Below, piece by piece: positions 53,330-61,873 of a DNA stretch of 64,000 bases. The DNA comes from Scytolyngbya sp. HA4215-MV1 (lineage in GTDB: Bacteria; Cyanobacteriota; Cyanobacteriia; Leptolyngbyales; Leptolyngbyaceae), in contig JAHHIA010000002.1 of NCBI GenBank assembly GCA_019359045.1, forward strand, positions 52,401 to 116,400, read 5' to 3'. Below the pieces are notes generated by a model. The model did no database searches. It was not told the origin of the DNA and saw only the letters and a list, made by a program, of their open reading frames with translations. Made by a program: the position numbers and the translations under genes. Position 1 is the stretch's first letter; every line of letters begins with the position of its first letter.

Positions 53330-55612
53330 ATGAGACTCAAGCGACGGGCTTTTTTGCAGCGGCTCGGCTTGGCGCTAACCGTTCTGGAAGCGTCGCAACT
53401 GGGGTTGTCGGTGCTGAGCGATCGTTACTATCGGGCGCTAGCACAACCGGGACAGCGGAAGCTCGCCTTATTGGTCGGCATTAACCAATATCCTGGTGGT
53501 ACACCGCTAAACGGTTGCATTACCGATGTAGAATTGCAACGCGAATTATTGATCCATCGCTTCGGATTTCGCAACGCGGATATTGTTGTACTCACTGATC
53601 AACAAGCGACACGCCAAAATATCGAAACGGCTTTTCTGACTCATCTGATCGAGCAAGCCAAAGCAAACGATGTTGTGGTCTTTCATTTTAGTGGCTATGG
53701 GGGAATTTTAGAGCCCAATCAGGCAGCACCTGGACGGCAGACGAGCCTGATGCCTATCGACAGCGAAGTTGACGGAGCAACCGTGGTCAATGGTCTATTG
53801 ACCAGTACTTTGGCGTTAATGTTGCGATCGTTGCCAACCCAACAAGTTATAACCATCCTGGACACTAGCTACGTTTATACAGGCACCTCCCTCCAGGGGA
53901 ACTTGCGGCTCCGTTCTCACCCCACACTGTTGCTTGCAGCGCCCAGTCAGGAAGAACTGGCTTTGCAAACTCAGCTCCTCTCCAGTTTGAACCTCTCTCC
54001 CAATCAGGTTGATGAATGGCGACGGGCGGGACAAATACCCGGGGTTGTTTTAACTGCTGCAGGTGGGCAAACCCGTGGGCAAGGTGAACCTGTCACTGGT
54101 GAAAAAGCTTTTGAAGCCCAGTGGGATGGATTCAGCGCCGGATTATTTACCTATGCGCTGACTCAGGCTCTCTGGCAGAGCGCTCCCGCAACCTCATTGC
54201 AAGTCAATCTGAATCGCGCCAGTGAGCGCATTAGTCAACTGACTAATCAAGAACAACAACCCGTTTTTGGGGTGCAAAAAAGCCGAGACTTGTTCCTTCC
54301 CTATGCGCTGACTCTACATCCAGAGCAGGGGGCAGACGGTGTAGTCACCGCGATCGAGGAAGGAGATAAAACTCAAACTGTACAGATATGGATGGCAGGC
54401 TTGCCTGCGCCCATTCTGGAGCAGTATGAACCGAATTCGATTCTCCGTGTAGTACCCATTGGACAGCCAGAATCGACTCGCTTGCAAGTCTACGCTCAAG
54501 ACGGATTGATGCTCAAGGCCCGAATTTGTTGCGGATCAAGCAATGGTGAGGGGAGACAAGTGGCAGCGCCACTCCAGGTCGGACATTGGGTACAGGAAGA
54601 GATTCGAGTAGTTCCACGTAATTTGCATCTGAACGTGGCGTTGGACAATAGCCTGGAGCGGATCGAACGAGTGGATGCTACCAGCGCGTTTTCTGCAATT
54701 CCCCATGTGTCTCCGGTCGCAGCCGGAGAGCAACCTGCAGATTATCTTTTTGGCAAAACCTACGCTTCCGAGCAGGTGCCTACCCAAGTGGCAGCTTTGC
54801 CAACGGCTGCGGTACAGGGATTAATGAGTAGTTCGGTGAGTTATGGCTTATTTTCGCTGGGGCGCGCCCCGATCGCCAGCGCGGTGGGGGCACAAGGGGA
54901 AGCGATTAAGTCTGCTGTGCGTCGTCTGGCGCCGCTATTGCAGACGCTGTTGGCTGCCAAACTCCTGAGCTTGACTGAGAATGAATTTTCTTCTCGCTTG
55001 GGCGTGAGTGCCACCTTAGAGCTGATTGCCCCTCAAAAACAAACGGTCATGCAGCGGGCAACTCATCGATCGTCTGCCCCAACCCCGGATGGAGCACCGT
55101 TATTGGAAAAGGGAATCGCATCACTACCGATCGGCAGCCAAATTCAGTATCGAGTTAAAAATTTTGACGATCGTCCAGTCTATTTTCTATTGTTGGGGCG
55201 AGATGGTAATGGGAGCATGTCATTTTATCCAGGTGCGATGTCAGCAATTCCTGCTGATATCGATGCCAACCTCCCCCTATCAGATCGGATTGCCCCTGGA
55301 GAAATAAGGACATTCCCCCAAGCCGATTCAAGCTGGAGCCTGCGAGGCGCGGCTGGTTTTTGCACCTTGCAACTGATTTGCAGCACTTCTCCCTTTACTC
55401 GCACGTTCGCCCTGCTAGAAGTAAACTCGTTCGCCGCCGAGGGTGCACGAGTGATCGACCTGTCGACCAATGCATTAGAAGTCGTTCACGCCATCCTTCA
55501 AGATCTGCACCAGGCAAACCAGAGTCCCCATCCAACAACGCCTTCAGATAGTTTTATGCTAGATATCAACACTTGGGTAACGTTGCGGTTTACCTATCAG
55601 GTAATTGCATAA
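53330..55612 (+). CDS. Pseudo-orthocaspase (Tyr-Ser type) with DUF4384 domain
   Basis: From ATG 53330 this 760-residue protein starts with a twin-arginine-like signal (LKRRAFLQRLGLALTVL). The caspase p20-like domain (about 43-290) keeps the fold blocks KLALLVGINQY, NGCITDVELQRELLIHRFGF and VVVFHFSGYGG. The catalytic His is Tyr123 (SGYG instead of SGHG) and the Cys is Ser180 (LDTS instead of LDTC). Such YS pseudo-orthocaspases are known in cyanobacteria and are thought to be non-proteolytic, with a possible link to photosynthesis. A DUF4384-like beta domain lies at about 590-700 (LPIGSQIQYRVKNFDDRPVYFLLLGRDGNGSM). Confidence 0.9.
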   Translation: MRLKRRAFLQRLGLALTVLEASQLGLSVLSDRYYRALAQPGQRKLALLVGINQYPGGTPLNGCITDVELQRELLIHRFGFRNADIVVLTDQQATRQNIETAFLTHLIEQAKANDVVVFHFSGYGGILEPNQAAPGRQTSLMPIDSEVDGATVVNGLLTSTLALMLRSLPTQQVITILDTSYVYTGTSLQGNLRLRSHPTLLLAAPSQEELALQTQLLSSLNLSPNQVDEWRRAGQIPGVVLTAAGGQTRGQGEPVTGEKAFEAQWDGFSAGLFTYALTQALWQSAPATSLQVNLNRASERISQLTNQEQQPVFGVQKSRDLFLPYALTLHPEQGADGVVTAIEEGDKTQTVQIWMAGLPAPILEQYEPNSILRVVPIGQPESTRLQVYAQDGLMLKARICCGSSNGEGRQVAAPLQVGHWVQEEIRVVPRNLHLNVALDNSLERIERVDATSAFSAIPHVSPVAAGEQPADYLFGKTYASEQVPTQVAALPTAAVQGLMSSSVSYGLFSLGRAPIASAVGAQGEAIKSAVRRLAPLLQTLLAAKLLSLTENEFSSRLGVSATLELIAPQKQTVMQRATHRSSAPTPDGAPLLEKGIASLPIGSQIQYRVKNFDDRPVYFLLLGRDGNGSMSFYPGAMSAIPADIDANLPLSDRIAPGEIRTFPQADSSWSLRGAAGFCTLQLICSTSPFTRTFALLEVNSFAAEGARVIDLSTNALEVVHAILQDLHQANQSPHPTTPSDSFMLDINTWVTLRFTYQVIA

Positions 55613-55631
55613 ACGAGCATAAATGGATGCA

Positions 55632-56783
55632 TTACTTCAACAACAGAATTGTCAACAGATCGGATTGGCTGTGCCCAATTTCAGTCGTTCTAATTAATTG
55701 GGTAACCAGCCATTTTTGTAGATAGGTAGTCGCGATCGCTAGAAACGCAATGACCCCGAAGGTCATCACAAAATTCTGGGTCAAGGGAATGTGAGGCTGG
55801 ACAACCAAGCGCCAGGTTATGAGCCAAAAGATATGCCATAGATACACCCAAAGTGAAGAAGCGCTCACAAACACTAAATTATCTACCCAGCTTTTGTGCT
55901 CCATCACACGGCTACCATATCGCTTCATGCAGTAGTCAATCACAAGATACAACAGCAAAGAAGCAAAGATTGCATAAGACAGGTAGTAAATAGTAGGGGG
56001 ATATTTATAGATTTGAGTTTGGACCAACTCAGCTGCGGGTTTACCCAACTGCTTTGCCAACCAAAAAAAGTGAGCAAACATTGCCAAAAATATGGTGAAG
56101 GATGCGAGAACGATCGTCGATAAAAACTGTTGACTCAGCCTGGTTAAAACCATGCCTAACCCCACCAGACAACCATAAGGAACGCAAAGCATCAAATATT
56201 GTTTGACAAATATGGCAAACCAAGGAGGCGAAAGACCTCCATCACCTAATAATTTGAGTGCGATTTCGTAAGCAATGTAGCTGATAGCAAGAACTCCCAG
56301 AAAGTAGCTTTCACGCTTGAGCGATCGATACAGCTTAAGAATCAAAGGAGACAGAATTGCGGTAATTAAAAAAACTCGAATGATGTAAACATAGCCCAGT
56401 CCGCCTCGGAACAAGAAACTGCTCAAAATAGGATTAGATGAAGCGTCGGATAAATAGGGATAGGTTTGCCCGGTCGCTTGACAGAGGAGATAGATCGCAG
56501 TGAAGAAAAACGCCAGAAATAACCAGACTGGTGCAACCAATCTGGGGACTCTTTTTCTCAAGTAATCCCACAGGAAAAATTGCTTGTTTCCAGTAGTCAA
56601 ATAGAATAATGTTCCTGAAATAATGACCATCAGAGGAACATCAAAATTTCTCAATTGATCGATCACTATCGGTGGATCAGAGTGTGCCAAAATAATGCAC
56701 AAAAGTCCAATCACTTTGAGGATATCAAACCTAATATCGCGTGGAGAGATTTGGGGGCGGGGTACGATACTTTTCATGGACAT
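55632..56783 (-). CDS. Membrane acyltransferase (acyltransferase 3 family)
   Basis: The 383-residue protein has about ten hydrophobic segments and the family start RDIRFDILKVIGLLCIILAHSDPP, with the conserved His of the active site, then FDVPLMVIISGTLFYL. Members add acetyl or other acyl groups to surface polysaccharides. The setting next to polysaccharide genes fits. It converges with the pseudo-orthocaspase gene. Confidence 0.88.
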   Translation of the reverse strand: MSMKSIVPRPQISPRDIRFDILKVIGLLCIILAHSDPPIVIDQLRNFDVPLMVIISGTLFYLTTGNKQFFLWDYLRKRVPRLVAPVWLFLAFFFTAIYLLCQATGQTYPYLSDASSNPILSSFLFRGGLGYVYIIRVFLITAILSPLILKLYRSLKRESYFLGVLAISYIAYEIALKLLGDGGLSPPWFAIFVKQYLMLCVPYGCLVGLGMVLTRLSQQFLSTIVLASFTIFLAMFAHFFWLAKQLGKPAAELVQTQIYKYPPTIYYLSYAIFASLLLYLVIDYCMKRYGSRVMEHKSWVDNLVFVSASSLWVYLWHIFWLITWRLVVQPHIPLTQNFVMTFGVIAFLAIATTYLQKWLVTQLIRTTEIGHSQSDLLTILLLK

Positions 56784-57249
56784 TTGTCTGATTCTGCAAT
56801 TTTAATTTGGCAATGAAACAATTCTGAGAGCACAACTCAATGGCTCTCAAGAAGAGATTCTTGAGAGGAATTTTCCATTACGCCCGCTCCTACACTTGCC
56901 ATTCACAATGCGTGAGAATGGCAAGAGCAGTCGTTCTATTGATCTAGATAAAGTCTTTTACAAATCCTTACAGATTGATAGCTTGCACCAATGATTGAAG
57001 CATAGGATTGAGAATGATTTCAGACTGTTGGAGACGAAATCAAAACGCTAAGGTTTGAGCAAATCCCTGGAGATTGAATCGGAGTTACTGAATAGAATCA
57101 AAATCAATTCGGTGAATTTCTGGATAATCTAAAATCTTGTGCCAAAGTCTGCTCATATCAAAATCTGCTCATCTCATTGAGGCGAGACGAATCCGCTTAG
57201 ATTTCACGGTGCCCCTTTGTCACCAGTTCAGGAATACGAGACAGCTCAT
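56784..57249. other. Intergenic region of about 470 bases
   Basis: No gene or RNA is recognised between the acyltransferase and glycosyltransferase genes. Confidence 0.5.
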
Positions 57250-58356
57250 TCACGATTTTGTTGCGGTGTGGTGCTGTTGGTGATCATCGATCGCTTGCGC
57301 AATAAACCATTTCAGTTTGGGCATAAACACTGATTCAGAGAACTCTTCAGCCCGCTCGATACAGGCATAAGCTGAAAAACGCAGCCCTTCAAACTGGGTA
57401 ATGGTGGCACATAAGCTATCAACCGTTGGTTGAGAAAAAAGTAGCCCAGTACGGTAGTTTAGAATAATTTCGCGAATGCCACTTTGCGCTGAGGCAATCA
57501 CGGGCACACCATGCCCCATTGCTTCAATGGGAGAAAACCCAAAATCAGCGTCGGTCGCAGGAAAAATTAGTGCTCGAGCATCGGCATAGAGTTCTGGGAG
57601 ATGAGATTCGGACACATTGCCCAAAAAACGGATGCGATCGCCTGCCTCTCTTTTTAGCCGTTCTGCTTCATCCCCAGAGCCAACTACCCAAAGAGGCCGT
57701 GCCAATTGCTGACAGGCTGCGATCGCGAGATCGACTTGCTGATGTCGCTCGAGTTGCCCAACATACAGGTAGTACTGCTCCCCTGCCTTGCCCTTGCCAT
57801 GGATCTTGATGGGCGGCGGAATCACCTCAGCAGTGCAGCCATAGAACTTTTTGATGCGACGGGCAACTCGCTGCGAATTAGTGATAAATCGATCGACCCG
57901 CTGAGTTGTATAGAAGTCATAGTGTCTGAGGTGTGTGTTTCTCCAAAGACGGAGCCAGCGATTTCCGGCTTCGGCATGGGCGGGTTCCCACAAGTCGCGA
58001 GCAGGTGTGTGGCAATAGCTGATGTGCAAAGTTTCTGCCCCAGTCAGCACGGCATGGCTGAGATATTCACCTGAAGAGGAAATGACCAGATCAAACTCGG
58101 AGAGATCAAGCGATTCCCAAAAATAGGGGAGCCATGACTTGTAAGCCCGAAAGTTTCGGGTGATCAGGGGAAGATGTTGGGCAAAGGTAGAGCGAATCTC
58201 CCAATCAGCAAACTGTCCGGCGGCTGTACCGAGACGAGCGAGATCGACAAAGGCAGTATAGACCGGAGCTTGGGGGTAAAGTCGATGGAGCGCTGCCAGG
58301 ACTCGTTCAGCATCCCCATATTCACGTAAATAATCATGAACCAGAGCAACTTTCAT
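57250..58356 (-). CDS. Glycosyltransferase, GT4 family
   Basis: This 368-residue cytoplasmic enzyme has two Rossmann-type domains. The N terminus reads VALVHDYLREYGDAERVLAAL. The C-terminal half has YLYVGQLERHQQVDLAIAACQ, FLGNVSESHLPELYADARALIFPATDADFGFSPIEAMGHGVPVIASAQSGIREII, which includes the E-x7-E donor-binding motif. It probably transfers a sugar in exopolysaccharide synthesis. Confidence 0.92.
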   Translation of the reverse strand: MKVALVHDYLREYGDAERVLAALHRLYPQAPVYTAFVDLARLGTAAGQFADWEIRSTFAQHLPLITRNFRAYKSWLPYFWESLDLSEFDLVISSSGEYLSHAVLTGAETLHISYCHTPARDLWEPAHAEAGNRWLRLWRNTHLRHYDFYTTQRVDRFITNSQRVARRIKKFYGCTAEVIPPPIKIHGKGKAGEQYYLYVGQLERHQQVDLAIAACQQLARPLWVVGSGDEAERLKREAGDRIRFLGNVSESHLPELYADARALIFPATDADFGFSPIEAMGHGVPVIASAQSGIREIILNYRTGLLFSQPTVDSLCATITQFEGLRFSAYACIERAEEFSESVFMPKLKWFIAQAIDDHQQHHTATKS

Positions 58357-58717
58357 GCAACACCGTCATCCGGTTACATTCAAAACCAGTCAGCCAACCA
58401 CTGCTCCTATTTTAGATGGCAGATTTGAAATTGTAGATTTTGCAAGTCTTGACAGGGTAACGGTCAGAAAATTATTTGTCGCTAATTATTCGATAGGGAG
58501 ACTTTCGATTCATGTCCAGGTTGGGGCAGGGATACTGGCAGGAACGAACCACGCTTTTCTCAAGTCCTTACACTTGTGACTTGTGACATCCGGATTTCAA
58601 GCAAAGCGAATTGTAGAGGATCTAGAAGGCCGTTGGTAGAATTGCCATCCGCAGGGTGGATGAATTTTGCCCGCAATGATGGACGGATGTTGAATCGTTT
58701 ATTTTGGATGGCTTATT
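58357..58717. other. Divergent intergenic region of about 360 bases
   Basis: The gap between the glycosyltransferase and phosphatase genes holds no convincing gene. A 74-codon frame here is low-complexity and has no family features. Confidence 0.5.
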
Positions 58718-59272
58718 GTGCTACGCATCTTTCAGTACTTTAAAGACGCTTTGACTTACACTGGGCGCCCGATCTCTGAATCGGATTCTAGAAAACATCA
58801 CTCTCCACGGAATAGCTCAATCAATTGGGTGATTCCGGGTAAGTTGGCGATCGGGGGGTTACCACGATCCGAACAGGGCAAAGAGATGATGCAGCATGGC
58901 ATCAAAGTTCTGCTCTCTCTGTGTGATGATGCAGAAGGTAGATTACCACAGTCTTTTGGGCAACAATTCCAGTGTTTGCGATTTGTACTACCCGATAGTC
59001 ACTATGCGCGCGAGCTAAAGGTCAACCAATTGATTGAAGTGGTGAACCTGGTTCATCAAACCATCCAGCTTCAACAACCCATTTACGTGCATTGTTTAGC
59101 GGGAATTGAACGATCGCCCACGGTCTGCATCGCCTATCTGTGTCAGTTCTACAACCTAGAGCTATGGGAAGCGATTAACTGGATTAAGCAAGCCCACCCG
59201 ATCGCAACGCCCTCCAATGCTCAAATCCGAGTCTTGCGAGAGTTTGTTAATCAGTGTTGTAAAGTTGCCTAA
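58718..59272 (+). CDS. Dual-specificity protein phosphatase
   Basis: This 184-residue protein (GTG start) has the Cys-x5-Arg signature VHCLAGIERSPTV with nucleophile Cys126 and Arg132, and a likely general acid Asp93 (LPDSHY). It should remove phosphate from Tyr and perhaps Ser/Thr. The neighbouring Wzc-type tyrosine autokinase, convergent with it, is a plausible substrate. Confidence 0.87.
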   Translation: MLRIFQYFKDALTYTGRPISESDSRKHHSPRNSSINWVIPGKLAIGGLPRSEQGKEMMQHGIKVLLSLCDDAEGRLPQSFGQQFQCLRFVLPDSHYARELKVNQLIEVVNLVHQTIQLQQPIYVHCLAGIERSPTVCIAYLCQFYNLELWEAINWIKQAHPIATPSNAQIRVLREFVNQCCKVA

Positions 59273-59394
59273 CGTGATGGCAGCATCTACCGCTTGTGCC
59301 AATCATCAAGAACACAAATAGAATCACATCGTATTTTCTTGAGGGACGCAAAGTATTGGGTCCTCAAATGAATTCATTATGAAATCTACCGTCC

Positions 59395-61698
59395 CTAGTG
59401 GTTGCCCCCCACCTTGGGATAAACGCCATTGCCATTACTATTACCATTACTATTACCATTGCGATTACCATTACTGTGACCATTGCCATTCTGGACAGGA
59501 GGCGTTTGGTCATGGGGGTAAGCGTGATAGTAGTAACTATAGGTAGAAGCCGTATGATGTTTAACGCCATTGGCAACCATGCCTAACACCTGAGTATGTG
59601 AGACGTTGAGGCTATCTAGGGCTTCGTTGAGGGCATTGCGATCGGTTTTGCCTAACCCAACCACCAGCACAATGCCATCCAAGTGACGTGCTAGGAGGCT
59701 GCTGTCAGCCAGACCAATCAAAGGGGGAGAGTCGTAAATGACCAGATCAAAAATGGATTGCAGGCGTTCAACTAAGTGATGCATTTTTTGGGATGCCAGC
59801 AGCTTGGTTGGGTCCGGTGGAATTTGTCCAGCAGTTAAAACCGAAAGATTGCCCCCACTAATAGAAACTTCAGGGTGAGCATCTGAGATACGTTGAATCA
59901 CTTGCCAGGGATCAGTATTGCTGGCAAGGAGATTACTCAACCCCCGCAAGTTGGGCAATTGTAACAAACGGCTGATGCGAGGTCGGCGCAAGTCCGCATC
60001 CACTAAGAGCACCCGTTGACCCATGGCAGCAGCAGCCTGTGCCAGATTGAGCGACACAGTTGATTTGCCATCACTGGGCAAAGCAGAACTAATCACCAGC
60101 GATCGGATGGGGGTATCAGAACTGAGCAGATGAATATTGGCATGGAGCGATCGAAAAGCTTCGGCAAACCCAGCGGTCGTATAAGCTGTGGCATGGCGAT
60201 GATTGCCAAAGTTGAAGGGAAGGGAGGGCAGCGAAAACCCTGGGGACATCTGCTCAATTGAGTCAGAGAGTTCTTGGTTGAAGGGAATCGCCCCTAAAAG
60301 GGGTAAGCCTGTGTGATCTTTCAAATCATCCGTGGAGCGGAAGGTATTGTCCAGGCGTTCCGCCAGTAAAGCTGCCAGGATACCTAGGATACATCCCGCG
60401 ATCGCCCCCATGATAAAATTTCGTGTCGCGTCAGGCGAAATGGGCACCTGGGGCTGAGATGGAGTCGCTAACAATTGCCAGGGCACATCTTTTTGCGCCG
60501 TTTCGATTTGCAATGTTTCACGAGTTGCTAGAAAGCGATTCAAACTTTCGGTTGCAACTTTGAGTTCCCGTTGCAAATCGGTGTATTGCCGAGAGAGCCG
60601 TGGCAAATCCCTGAGTTGTTGGTTCACGAACTCTTCAGATTGCGCGATCGATTGTGCACGGACTTCCATGACCTGAATCTGAGTGGAGATCGTCGCGAAC
60701 CGATCGCCCAAAACCCGCTGAGCTTCTTCGCGCAAAACGGGCAATAGCTTTTGTCGCTGGTCTTGCAGCAACTCCATGGTGGGATTTTGCGCCCGAAACC
60801 GACTGGATTCGATCGCTGATTTAGTCTCAATTTCGCGCAATTGTTCTAGCAGTTTTTGGTATCGGGGGGCTTCTGCCAATGCCGACGCTGCACCCGCACT
60901 CCCCTGTAAACTTTCATACAGTGCATGCGTTTCTGCCAACTGCTTCTGCGTATCCAACCGCTGCTGAATGATGTTGCTGAGTTGAGTGGAAAGTTGTTGA
61001 GCCTGACTTTCAGGCTCAATAAAATTATTGCGCTGACGAAATAGCTGAAGTTGTTGTTGCAGTTTGTCAACTCTTTTTTGCAACGTTTCCAGTTGCTCTT
61101 CGACAAACTGAATGCCCTGACGCAAGTTCGTTTGCCGTTCTTGCAAACTGTATTTCAAATAGCCTTTGGAAAGCGTGTCAAGAACAAATTTAATTTGTTG
61201 AGGATTACTACCGCGATAACGAATCTCTAAAATTTTGGTTTGTTGTAACCGAACCACTGCCAGATTGCTAATGAGGCTGCTGTAGCTCAGATTGGGATCA
61301 TGGGTTCGCAACTGTTGGACGATCGGGTTCATCAATTCAGGACTCCGCAAAACCTGAATTTGCGTGTCGTAATCTAACCGAGAAGTGGGGCTGGTATCCG
61401 AATTCGTAAGTTTAGTCAAATTTTGCAAATTTTGTTCATCCGAGGTGACTGGCTCCACCAACAGTTGAAATTTTCCTTCGTACTGGGGCGTTTGCCCCAA
61501 TGTCCAAATCCACACTGCTGACGTTACCGCAATCATGACCCCAGCGATCAGTACCTTACGTCGTCGCCCAATGGCAATAATCTGACGTAGATTGAGTTCT
61601 TCTCCTTCATCACTCGGTAGTGGGTTGGGGTAGAAGGGATGCGAGGGCGCGTTGCCTTGACGATTGGGGGGAAAGGAGAAGGGGGGTCTGGGTGCCAT
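59395..61698 (-). CDS. Polysaccharide co-polymerase / tyrosine autokinase (Wzc type)
   Basis: The 767-residue inner-membrane protein has a Wzz-like domain with membrane spans at about 49-70 and 427-447 around a long coiled coil. The cytoplasmic BY-kinase has Walker A SALPSDGKST (about 532-545), Walker A' LLVDADLRRPR and Walker B-like LVIYDSPP. A Tyr cluster (SYYYHAY) near the C terminus is the autophosphorylation tail, followed by an Asn/Gly-rich repeat. It controls chain length and export of exopolysaccharide with the Wza-type gene upstream. Confidence 0.94.
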   Translation of the reverse strand: MAPRPPFSFPPNRQGNAPSHPFYPNPLPSDEGEELNLRQIIAIGRRRKVLIAGVMIAVTSAVWIWTLGQTPQYEGKFQLLVEPVTSDEQNLQNLTKLTNSDTSPTSRLDYDTQIQVLRSPELMNPIVQQLRTHDPNLSYSSLISNLAVVRLQQTKILEIRYRGSNPQQIKFVLDTLSKGYLKYSLQERQTNLRQGIQFVEEQLETLQKRVDKLQQQLQLFRQRNNFIEPESQAQQLSTQLSNIIQQRLDTQKQLAETHALYESLQGSAGAASALAEAPRYQKLLEQLREIETKSAIESSRFRAQNPTMELLQDQRQKLLPVLREEAQRVLGDRFATISTQIQVMEVRAQSIAQSEEFVNQQLRDLPRLSRQYTDLQRELKVATESLNRFLATRETLQIETAQKDVPWQLLATPSQPQVPISPDATRNFIMGAIAGCILGILAALLAERLDNTFRSTDDLKDHTGLPLLGAIPFNQELSDSIEQMSPGFSLPSLPFNFGNHRHATAYTTAGFAEAFRSLHANIHLLSSDTPIRSLVISSALPSDGKSTVSLNLAQAAAAMGQRVLLVDADLRRPRISRLLQLPNLRGLSNLLASNTDPWQVIQRISDAHPEVSISGGNLSVLTAGQIPPDPTKLLASQKMHHLVERLQSIFDLVIYDSPPLIGLADSSLLARHLDGIVLVVGLGKTDRNALNEALDSLNVSHTQVLGMVANGVKHHTASTYSYYYHAYPHDQTPPVQNGNGHSNGNRNGNSNGNSNGNGVYPKVGGNH
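59425..59495 (-). repeat. Asn-Gly coding microsatellite at the wzc 3' end
   Basis: Degenerate 6-base units (ATTACC/ATTACT on the plus strand) encode a Gly-Asn-rich, Ser/Arg-punctuated tail just after the Tyr cluster. Confidence 0.8.
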
Positions 61699-61704
61699 GG
61701 GGGA

Positions 61705-61748
61705 GAAGGAAAAGGGAGAAAGAGCGGAAGGAAAAGGGAGAAAGAGCG
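61705..61748. repeat. Tandem 22-base duplication upstream of wzc
   Basis: GAAGGAAAAGGGAGAAAGAG plus CG occurs twice without a break, followed by a partial third unit. It lies in the leader of the kinase gene, directly before the ATG, and leaves no ordinary ribosome-binding site visible. Confidence 0.75.
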
Positions 61749-61873
61749 CGGAAAAGGAGATGGGGAACGTGAGGGAAAAGAGGGATTTGGGAGATTTGCG
61801 CTACAGAGATTGAAACCTTGGCGAGTGAGTTTGCCGGGATTAACCTTCAACGCCCAAAGCTCCGATCCTTTCA

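Noticed and set aside
58355..58579. Open frame of 74 codons on the plus strand
   Set aside because: It lies in a divergent intergenic region, has low-complexity composition and no family features or ribosome-binding site.
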